64,000 nucleotides of DNA from Pueribacillus sp041725775 (lineage in GTDB: Bacteria; Bacillota; Bacilli; Bacillales; UBA6769). The notes beneath the pieces are model-generated. The model did not search any database and had not been told where the DNA came from. It saw nothing but the letters and a program-made list of their open reading frames with translations. The stretch covers positions 1-64,000 of the forward strand of contig NZ_JBEUEL010000001.1 of assembly GCF_041725775.1 (NCBI RefSeq), in the 5' to 3' direction. Position numbers and translations under genes: made by a program. Positions 17,406 through 23,613 of this stretch are shown here, one piece after another. Position 1 is the first letter of the stretch; every line of letters starts with the position of its first letter.

Positions 17406-17879
17406 ATGATTACGATTGAAACAAAATACAAAGGAGAAATTACGATACATGCAGCGGATGTGTTTACATTTGAAAAAGGGATACCTGGTTTTTCGAATGA
17501 AACATCATTTGTTTTTCTGCCTTTTGTAGAAGAAACGCCTTTTTATATTATGCAATCAGTCAAAACTCCGATGCTAGCGTTTTTCGTAACCGACCCGTTT
17601 ACATTTTTTCAAACGTATGATTTTCAACTTGATGATGCCGTTGTAAACCAATTAAATATTAAGTCAGAGAAAGAAGTGTCGGTTTTTGTCATTTTAACAG
17701 TGGCTGATCCGTTTGCGAATACGACAGCAAATTTACAAGCCCCTATCGTTTTAAATGTAAATAAGAAATTAGGGAAACAAGTCATATTAGCTGATGAGCG
17801 TTATACGACGAAACATTCGCTAATGTCAAAAACGACGGAGGAAGCCGAGCATGTTAGTGTTGACTCGAAAACAAAATGA
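17406..17879 (+). CDS. fliW: Flagellar assembly factor FliW
   Basis: A 157-residue protein with the FliW pattern: IETKYKGEI, FEKGIPGFSNE, SVKTPMLAFFVTDP and TVADPFANTTANLQAPIVLN. FliW binds newly made flagellin and, when released, sequesters CsrA to lift translational repression of hag. The AGGTGG site precedes TTG-ATG, and ATG 17406 is the likelier start. csrA starts inside its 3' end, so the antagonists are co-translated. No hag lies in the window. Confidence 0.95.
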   Translation: MITIETKYKGEITIHAADVFTFEKGIPGFSNETSFVFLPFVEETPFYIMQSVKTPMLAFFVTDPFTFFQTYDFQLDDAVVNQLNIKSEKEVSVFVILTVADPFANTTANLQAPIVLNVNKKLGKQVILADERYTTKHSLMSKTTEEAEHVSVDSKTK

Positions 17880-18084
17880 ATCGATTCAAATAGGTGAAGA
17901 GATAGAAATTACAGTTCTTTCGATTCATGGAGATCAAGTGAAAATAGGAATACACGCACCGAAGCATATTGATATACATCGTAAAGAAGTGTACATGTCG
18001 ATACAGCAAGCGAACGAACAAGCTGCAAACACACCGACGTTTGACGTGAATGCATTCAAACAGTTCTCACAAAAATCTGAGTAA
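17851..18084 (+). CDS. csrA: Carbon storage regulator CsrA
   Basis: A 77-residue RNA-binding protein with the canonical MLVLTRKQNESIQIGEEIEI start and GDQVKIGIHAPKHIDIHRKEVY core. It blocks translation by binding GGA-containing hairpins over ribosome binding sites; hag is the known target in B. subtilis. It overlaps fliW by 29 bases and has GGAGGAAG upstream. The C-terminus is slightly longer and polar. Confidence 0.96.
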   Translation: MLVLTRKQNESIQIGEEIEITVLSIHGDQVKIGIHAPKHIDIHRKEVYMSIQQANEQAANTPTFDVNAFKQFSQKSE

Positions 18085-18108
18085 ATGGCTAGAAGAGGAG
18101 GTACGGAA

Positions 18109-18331
18109 ATGGATGAAATTAAGTCATTATTAGTAGCGATGTTAGAATCACAAGGTGAAATCCTAGTAAAAAATGGACCATATCGAAGCTCGATTTAACG
18201 ATATTGTATTTCGTATTGAACAATAGACGGAACGGCAAATAAAGCTTGAAAAAGAAGTTGACGAGTTTAAGTCAAACATCGTTGAACAAGTGTCAAAGCA
18301 ACTCCTTCGAACGAAAAATATTTATCATTAA
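18109..18331 (+). pseudogene. Decayed small coiled-coil gene
   Basis: After an excellent AGGAGG site, ATG 18109 opens a frame (MDEIKSLLVAMLESQGEIL) that stops at 18196. A second frame continues with KMDHIEARFNDIVFRIEQ, an in-frame TAG, then a charged helical tail ending at 18331. Removing one A from the run at 18169-18174 joins the frames, and the TAG looks like a mutated CAG glutamine codon. With two lesions this is probably a dead gene for a helical protein of about 73 residues. Function unknown. Confidence 0.65.
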
Positions 18332-18572
18332 ATAGGCGATAATCCCCATTGTTTCAACGTTTTTCCAATTAAGCTGTTGTCATATTTTTATCACTTTGTT
18401 ATAAAACGACATGCTTAGCAGTCATTTTGTTACTTTTGTCACAGTTATGAAAATGTTGCCGATGAATTGAAACGTTTTGTAACGAGATCTTTACTTTGTA
18501 CTCTCCTTTTCTATGCTAGGATTTTAGTAGAAACAAAAATAAATCTATTAAAAACATCAGGAGGGTAACAAC

Positions 18573-19304
18573 ATGAAGATAAAACATCTCGTAATTGCAA
18601 CATTAGTAGGTGTCGGGCTGCTCGGCTCGCAAGTTGGAACTGCTGAAGCAGCAAATCAAGTGAAAGTCCAAACAAAAGTAAACTATCATTCCGTTACAGT
18701 TAAAGACTGGAATTCATTTAAAAATTGGTGTAACGTCCAATTCAAAGACTATCAACCTAACAAAAAGCAATCAAATAAGCAAGATTATGAAGTGAAGCAA
18801 CCAGCTCCACAGCCTGATCAACCTAAGCAAGAACAACCAGCACCTGCACCAACACCTGCACCAACACCTGCACCAGCACCTGAAAAAGAACAACCGAAAC
18901 AAGAAGAGCAGGTGAACAATGGTTTAACGGCTGAAGAGCAACAAATGTTAAACCTTGTCAATCAAGAGCGTCAAAAGCAAGGCTTACAACCGTTAAAAGC
19001 AAACTTGGAGTTGACAAAAGTCGCGCGAGTAAAGGCGAAAGATATGATTGACAACAATTATTTTTCACATCAATCTCCGACATACGGTTCACCATTTGAT
19101 ATGATGAAACAATTTGGAATTTCGTACCGTACGGCTGGAGAGAACCTAGCTGGAAATCAAACGGTTGAAAAAGCACACAACGCTTTAATGAATTCTGACG
19201 GTCACCGTGCAAATATTTTAAACGCAAATTATACTGAAGTTGGTATCGGGATTGTAGCTGGCGGACCATATGGAAAAATGTTTGTACAACTATTTAAAGG
19301 ATAA
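18573..19304 (+). CDS. Secreted CAP (SCP/PR1) domain protein
   Basis: A 243-residue protein with a clear signal peptide (residues 1-27, cleaved near AEA-ANQ), a short folded N-terminal region, a Gln/Pro/Lys-rich linker with a PAPTPAPTPAPAP repeat encoded by 12-base tandem units (about 18841-18876), then a CAP domain of about 120 residues. Visible CAP motifs are MLNLVNQERQKQGLQPL, YFSHQSPTYGSPFDMM, GENLAG and NSDGHRANILN. It resembles B. subtilis YkwD; such proteins are extracellular and of uncertain activity. It sits where hag is normally found, with its own leader (AGGAGG at 18561) and terminator, so it is a separate transcription unit. Confidence 0.9.
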   Translation: MKIKHLVIATLVGVGLLGSQVGTAEAANQVKVQTKVNYHSVTVKDWNSFKNWCNVQFKDYQPNKKQSNKQDYEVKQPAPQPDQPKQEQPAPAPTPAPTPAPAPEKEQPKQEEQVNNGLTAEEQQMLNLVNQERQKQGLQPLKANLELTKVARVKAKDMIDNNYFSHQSPTYGSPFDMMKQFGISYRTAGENLAGNQTVEKAHNALMNSDGHRANILNANYTEVGIGIVAGGPYGKMFVQLFKG

Positions 19305-19312
19305 TTGATCGT

Positions 19313-19345
19313 AGCCTGTTCTTTTATGGGAGCAGGCTTTTTTTG
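19313..19345 (+). terminator. Terminator after the CAP-domain gene
   Basis: AGCCTG (19313-19318) pairs with CAGGCT (19333-19338), followed by T7. Confidence 0.8.
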
Positions 19346-19355
19346 ATCATACATA

Positions 19356-19382
19356 TAAACAATTTTAATTTTAAACCGATAA
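19356..19382 (+). promoter_or_regulatory. Putative sigma-D promoter for the flaG-fliDST operon
   Basis: TAAA (19356-19359), exactly 15 bases, ACCGATAA (19375-19382), matching the sigma-D consensus at six of eight -10 positions. It lies 74 bases upstream of flaG, directly after a terminator. Confidence 0.7.
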
Positions 19383-19455
19383 AGAATACAGAAGCAATTT
19401 CGAATGAAAAAGTCTTCAGAAATAAACTGTGGAAACATATGAGGAGGGTTTCGCA

Positions 19456-19812
19456 ATGGAGTTAAAAGGACTTTCAAGTGTTCCGAATGTTATCCGCCCT
19501 ATGAATCGCATTTCTGAAAGCATCTTAGAATTAAAAGACTTGTCACAACAAGGGTCAAAGCAACTAGCGAAAGAGTCTCAAGAACAATTTGGGAACAGAA
19601 TAAAAGAGCGAGTCGAGGCAGTTAACGAGTTTTTAGTTCCATTAAATTCGTCAATTAAGTTTACGTTTCATGAAGAGCTACAGGAATACTACGTTGAATT
19701 GATTGATAAAGATACGCAAGAAGTCATCCGAGAAATACCGCCGAAGAAGTTTTTGGATATGTATGCTGCGATGGCTGAATTTATGGGACTGTTTGTGGAT
19801 AAAAAAGGGTAA
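19456..19812 (+). CDS. flaG: FlaG family flagellar protein
   Basis: A 118-residue protein with the FlaG C-terminal signature FTFHEELQEYYVELIDKD, then REIPPKKFLDMYAAMAEF. FlaG affects filament length by an unknown mechanism. AGGAGG precedes ATG 19456. It heads the fliD-fliS-fliT operon. Confidence 0.92.
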   Translation: MELKGLSSVPNVIRPMNRISESILELKDLSQQGSKQLAKESQEQFGNRIKERVEAVNEFLVPLNSSIKFTFHEELQEYYVELIDKDTQEVIREIPPKKFLDMYAAMAEFMGLFVDKKG

Positions 19813-19829
19813 AGGAAGCGGTGAATGTG

Positions 19830-21344
19830 ATGCAAGTGAATCAAATGCGCTTTGCTGGTCTTGCGAGCGGACTTGATACTGAGAATATTATAAAAGAATT
19901 AATGAATGCCGAACGGTATCCACTTAACAAGCTTTTCCAAAAGAAGCAAACACTTGAATGGCAACGCGACAGCTATCGCGATGTCAATAAATTGCTGAAA
20001 GATTTTGATACGCTTATTTTTGATGGCGTGTTTCGTCAGTCTACTTTTAATAAGAAAACTGTTTCTTCAAGCAATGAAAATGCAGTGAGTGCAAAAGCGA
20101 TTAATGCAGGCGCGAACGTTTCAGCGCAAATTAAGGTTGATCAGCTTGCTACTTCAGAAGTTTGGGTTTCGGATGGTAGGCATAATTTTAGCTCAGGCGA
20201 GAGAACATTAACGTTTAATGTAATACAACCAGGCCAAACAGAATCAACAGAAGTGACGATAGAAATTGGTGAAAACGATACATTTCAGGATGTCCTGCGT
20301 AAATTTAACAGTTCTGGACTTGGAGTAACAATTTTTGAAGATGAATTTAACGGTAAACTCGTCATGACAATGGATGCAACTGGTGCCGGAGCGGAAATCC
20401 AACTTGCCGATTCAGATACCATTAATTTTATGAGTGAACAATTAAAATTTGGTCTTTCAACGGTAACACATAGTGATAACACAGAGATAACGATTTTGAG
20501 AAGCGAAAATTCTGGTAAGAATGCTAAGTTTGAAATTAATGGCTATTCTACAGAACGCACGTCTAATGTATTCACACTTAACGGTATGGAATACACATTA
20601 AAAAATGTGACAGACACTCCGGTTACGATTTCGACAGCTACGGATGTCGATAGCATTTTTGATACAGTCGTAAAGTTTGTCGATGAATATAATAGACTTA
20701 TTGATGAACTCAACGGCAAGTTAATGGAGCCAAAGTATCGTGATTATCTGCCGCTGACAGATGAACAAAAAGAAGAAATGACTGAAAAGCAAATCGAGAT
20801 GTGGGAAGAGAAAGCAAAAAGCGGATTGTTGCGAAGTGATTCGATCATTTCTGGCGGGTTAAATCAAATGCGAATGGATATGTATACAGGTGTCGAGCTA
20901 GAAGATGGAACGAAGCTGTTTTTATCTGATTTTGGTATTTCACCAATGAATGATTATATGCAGCGTGGTAAATTAGAAATTAATGCTGACAAATTAAGGG
21001 AAAAAATCGCTGAAGATCCGATGAAGTTGTACGAGCTATTTAACGGTAGTAGAGGAATGGAAAGTACAGAATCTGCAAATTTAGGGATTGCTGAACGGTT
21101 ACGTAGTTCGATGAAGCAAGTGACGAATCAAATCGAGGAACGAGCCGGGAACAGTTTGCGGACGAACCATCAATTTGTGCTTGGGCGAAACATCATCGAC
21201 GTCGACAAACAAATTGACCGTATGCAAGATCGACTGAAGAGAGTAGAGGAACGTTATTGGCGACAATTTACAGCGATGGAAAAAGTGATTCAACAAGCGA
21301 ATCAACAATCGATGTTTTTATTTGAGCAATTTGGCGGCTTTTAG
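19830..21344 (+). CDS. fliD: Flagellar cap protein FliD
   Basis: A 504-residue filament cap protein. The N-terminal RFAGLASGLDTENIIKELMNAER and the C-terminal DRMQDRLKRVEERYWRQFTAMEKVI are the paired coiled-coil ends typical of FliD, flanking the variable domains. The cap promotes insertion of flagellin at the growing tip. ATG 19830 follows GGAAGCGGTGA; the upstream GTG lacks good spacing. Confidence 0.95.
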   Translation: MQVNQMRFAGLASGLDTENIIKELMNAERYPLNKLFQKKQTLEWQRDSYRDVNKLLKDFDTLIFDGVFRQSTFNKKTVSSSNENAVSAKAINAGANVSAQIKVDQLATSEVWVSDGRHNFSSGERTLTFNVIQPGQTESTEVTIEIGENDTFQDVLRKFNSSGLGVTIFEDEFNGKLVMTMDATGAGAEIQLADSDTINFMSEQLKFGLSTVTHSDNTEITILRSENSGKNAKFEINGYSTERTSNVFTLNGMEYTLKNVTDTPVTISTATDVDSIFDTVVKFVDEYNRLIDELNGKLMEPKYRDYLPLTDEQKEEMTEKQIEMWEEKAKSGLLRSDSIISGGLNQMRMDMYTGVELEDGTKLFLSDFGISPMNDYMQRGKLEINADKLREKIAEDPMKLYELFNGSRGMESTESANLGIAERLRSSMKQVTNQIEERAGNSLRTNHQFVLGRNIIDVDKQIDRMQDRLKRVEERYWRQFTAMEKVIQQANQQSMFLFEQFGGF

Positions 21345-21364
21345 GTCGAGAAGGAGTGATGTTC

Positions 21365-21766
21365 ATGTCAATGAGAAATCCATATGCGGCTTATGAGAAT
21401 AATTCTGTTACAACCGCAGCACCTGGGGAATTGACGCTTATGCTATATAACGGATGTCTAAAATTTATAAAGCAAGCGAAGCGTGCAATGGAAGAAAATA
21501 ATTTTGAAGATAAAAACATGAATATCCAAAAAGCGCAAAACATTATTTCAGAATTAATGGTTACGTTAAATACAGACATTCCAATTGCGAAACAAATGAT
21601 GCAAATGTATGATTACATGAATCGCCGTTTAATCGAAGCAAACATTAAAAACAATGCAGAGGTTTTGGATGAAGTTGAATCGTATGTTGTTGAATTTCGT
21701 GATACGTGGAAAGAAGTCGTATTTATTAACCGTAAGGCACAACATAGCGGAAGTGAACGTGTCTAA
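21365..21766 (+). CDS. fliS: Flagellin chaperone FliS
   Basis: A 133-residue helical chaperone. NPYAAYENNSV, TAAPGELTLMLYNGCLKFI and the later MYDYMNRRLIEANIKNN are FliS signatures. It binds flagellin and prevents premature polymerisation in the cytoplasm. AAGGAG lies about 10 bases before ATG 21365; the downstream MRNPY start at 21371 is also possible. Its stop codon overlaps the fliT start by one base (TAATG). Confidence 0.95.
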   Translation: MSMRNPYAAYENNSVTTAAPGELTLMLYNGCLKFIKQAKRAMEENNFEDKNMNIQKAQNIISELMVTLNTDIPIAKQMMQMYDYMNRRLIEANIKNNAEVLDEVESYVVEFRDTWKEVVFINRKAQHSGSERV

Positions 21767-22113
21767 TGAGCATCGTCAAGCAACTTCATTATGTAACAGA
21801 ACAGCTAAGTAATCATTTGAACAGTGGAATTCAAGACAGCCGTGATTCGTACATTGAAACAATCTCTGAATTGTTAGAGAGGCGGCAATCGCTTATCGCC
21901 AGTTTCCCAGGAACGTTTACAGAAGAAGAAAAGCAAATCGGCAAACAGATTGTGACGTTAAACGAACGTGTTGACAAAAAGTTAAAAGAACAGCTTATTT
22001 TTTTAAAAAAAGAACTTGACACGTTTCAGCGAAACAAACGCCGTCAAAAGCATTATTCAAATCCTTACAAAGACATAGCAGTCGATGGAATGTATTTTGA
22101 TAAAAAAAAATAA
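21766..22113 (+). CDS. fliT: Flagellar chaperone FliT
   Basis: A 115-residue, charged, all-helical protein overlapping fliS by one base. The sequence is poorly conserved, but length, helix pattern and position downstream of fliS identify it as the FliT-type chaperone for FliD. It ends in a basic tail (KRRQKHYSNPYKD). No good terminator lies between it and the cold shock promoter. Confidence 0.82.
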   Translation: MSIVKQLHYVTEQLSNHLNSGIQDSRDSYIETISELLERRQSLIASFPGTFTEEEKQIGKQIVTLNERVDKKLKEQLIFLKKELDTFQRNKRRQKHYSNPYKDIAVDGMYFDKKK

Positions 22114-22122
22114 TCGATTTGT

Positions 22123-22151
22123 TTGACTTCACTTTTCGAACTGATTATAGT
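22123..22151 (+). promoter_or_regulatory. Sigma-A promoter of the cold shock gene
   Basis: TTGACT (22123-22128), 17 bases, TATAGT (22146-22151), close to consensus. The transcript would begin near 22158, at the inverted repeat. Confidence 0.75.
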
Positions 22152-22156
22152 GAATG

Positions 22157-22187
22157 TATAAATGTTAACAAATTGTGAACATTTATA
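22157..22187 (+). promoter_or_regulatory. 10-bp inverted repeat in the cold shock leader
   Basis: TATAAATGTT (22157-22166) and AACATTTATA (22178-22187) are exact complements around an 11-base spacer, at the predicted transcription start. It could be an operator or a 5' stem-loop that stabilises or gates the mRNA. Confidence 0.5.
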
Positions 22188-22221
22188 GTAAAGAATGTGT
22201 GAAGGGAATGTATGAAGAAAC

Positions 22222-22419
22222 ATGCAAGGAAAAGTAAAATGGTTTAATGCAGAAAAAGGTTTTGGTTTTATTGAGCGGGAAGATGGAGATGACGTATTTG
22301 TTCATTATTCCGCAATCCAAGCTGAAGGTTTTAAAACGCTTGATGAAGGTGACGATGTCCAATTTGAAATTGTCGAAGGTGCACGTGGTCCACAAGCTGA
22401 AAATGTTGTAAAGCTTTAA
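22222..22419 (+). CDS. Cold shock protein (CspA family)
   Basis: A 65-residue single OB-fold protein with both RNA-binding motifs: KGFGFI (RNP1) and VFVHYSAI (RNP2). Starts MQGKVKWFNAEKG. Members act as RNA chaperones during cold and stationary phase; which Bacillus paralogue (CspB, C or D) it equals cannot be settled here. The best ribosome binding site, GAAGGG at 22201, is 15 bases from this ATG, and two out-of-frame ATGs (22208, 22212) lie between, so initiation may be regulated. It lies between fliT and hpf. Confidence 0.95.
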   Translation: MQGKVKWFNAEKGFGFIEREDGDDVFVHYSAIQAEGFKTLDEGDDVQFEIVEGARGPQAENVVKL

Positions 22420-22439
22420 TCGCATTCCCTTCAAGTGTG

Positions 22440-22611
22440 TGTTCAAAAAGAAGGATAGCGGAAGACAAAGTTGGCTCAATATGCAACATCGAGATCCACA
22501 CTTCATATGTATGTGTCGAAAGTCGAACAAGTTCTGTGCTACGCAGCGTACCGTTTTGAATACGTTGGAAGTAGTGCAGAACAAGTTGCACGCTTCTGAG
22601 CTTTTTGAACA
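22440..22611. repeat. Interspersed repeat with TGTTCAAAAAG terminal inverted repeats (copy 2)
   Basis: A 172-base non-coding segment bounded by TGTTCAAAAAG (22440-22450) and CTTTTTGAACA (22601-22611), the same ends as at 9483 and 9735. Both copies have GTG before the left end and ACC after the right end. Both also have GGAAGACAA shortly inside the left end; otherwise the interiors differ and the lengths are unequal. Open frames on both strands here are not protein-like. Confidence 0.55.
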
Positions 22612-22676
22612 ACCTATCAAGATATGGTTCAACATCGTTGGACGTGATCTTATGAAAGAAGGACTGTAATTGAAGC

Positions 22677-22716
22677 AAACCCTCTTGAAAAATGAACATT
22701 TTTTCAAGAGGGTTTC
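22677..22716 (+). terminator. Strong hairpin terminator upstream of hpf
   Basis: AAACCCTCTTGAAAA pairs with TTTTCAAGAGGGTTT over about 15 bp. It would end the cold shock transcript after the repeat and isolate hpf; the T run within the 3' arm is short. Confidence 0.7.
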
Positions 22717-22919
22717 ACTTTTTGTTCATAGTTTTTCACTTTTTATTTCAATCGGTGAATTATAATGAAAGTAGGCATCATTTCGACATTTTTTTCTCGT
22801 AGTTTAAGAAGGAATAAGGACGGGTAATAAAGAAGTATAGTAACTAGCAAGGGGATCCCCTCTTGTGTCCGCTGGATATAGGTCAAAAGGCGGAAAAATT
22901 GCGCGAGGAGGAGTCAGCG

Positions 22920-23459
22920 ATGAAATTTACAATTCGCGGTGAAAATATTTCAGTGACAGATGCTTTACGAGAGTACATCGAGAAAAAAATCAGCAAGCTA
23001 GAACGGTATTTCGATTCTCCAACGAATTCAGAAGTACACGTAAATTTAAAAGTGTACAATGAAACCCAATCGATTGAAGTAACCATTCCAATGAAAAGTT
23101 TGCTACTTCGGGCTGAAGAACAACATGCTGACATGTATGCAGCTATTGACTTAGTTGTTGAAAAGCTCGAACGGCAAGTTCGAAAATACAAAACGAGAGT
23201 AAACCGCAAAGCACGTCAAAATGGCAGTGTGAAGCAGATGTTTTCAACAGCAATTGAAACAAAAACAGAGGAAGAAGATGATTTTCAAGTTGTTCGAACA
23301 AAACGGTTTAATTTGAAGCCGATGGATGTGACTGAAGCTATTTTACAAATGGATATGCTTGGACATAATTTCTTCGTCTTTTCAGATGCGGAAACGAGTA
23401 ATACAAATGTCGTTTACCGCCGCAAAGATGGTAAATATGGACTTATTGAACCAGAATAA
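22920..23459 (+). CDS. hpf: Ribosome hibernation promoting factor, long form
   Basis: A 179-residue protein with the N-terminal ribosome-binding domain (MKFTIRGENISVTDALREYIEKKISKLERYF region) and the C-terminal dimerisation domain (KRFNLKPMDVTEAILQMDMLGHNFFVF, VYRRKDGKYGLI). The long form dimerises 70S ribosomes into inactive 100S particles. GAGGAGGAG fixes the start at ATG 22920. In B. subtilis the equivalent yvyD is induced by stress sigma factors; I could not find a clear sigma-B or sigma-H promoter here. Confidence 0.95.
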   Translation: MKFTIRGENISVTDALREYIEKKISKLERYFDSPTNSEVHVNLKVYNETQSIEVTIPMKSLLLRAEEQHADMYAAIDLVVEKLERQVRKYKTRVNRKARQNGSVKQMFSTAIETKTEEEDDFQVVRTKRFNLKPMDVTEAILQMDMLGHNFFVFSDAETSNTNVVYRRKDGKYGLIEPE

Positions 23460-23471
23460 ACGAAAAAATTT

Positions 23472-23504
23472 AAAAGCGCAGCGAATGTTCGCTGTGCTTT
23501 TTTC
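23472..23504 (+). terminator. Terminator after hpf
   Basis: AAAAGCGCAGCGAA and TTCGCTGTGCTTTT pair with one G-T position around a very short loop, followed by more Ts. Confidence 0.85.
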
Positions 23505-23536
23505 ACGTTTTATGGAAACTCAAGAAAGGTCGCCTG

Positions 23537-23565
23537 TTGTATATCAAAAACAGTCTTGATAAAAT
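23537..23565 (+). promoter_or_regulatory. Putative sigma-A promoter of secA
   Basis: TTGTAT (23537-23542), 17 bases, TAAAAT (23560-23565), about 50 bases before the secA start and after the hpf terminator. Confidence 0.5.
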
Positions 23566-23613
23566 GATAGAATAACATGTTATTGTAAAAGAATATATTG
23601 AGGGGCGTTTACT

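Noticed and set aside
18841..18876. Short regular 12-base repeats, at first sight array-like
   Set aside because: They are in frame and encode a Pro-Ala-Thr linker of the CAP protein; no CRISPR spacing.
22183..22707. 174-codon minus-strand frame opposite the cold shock gene
   Set aside because: It is antisense to csp and the repeat, rich in Cys/Phe/His runs typical of a shadow frame.
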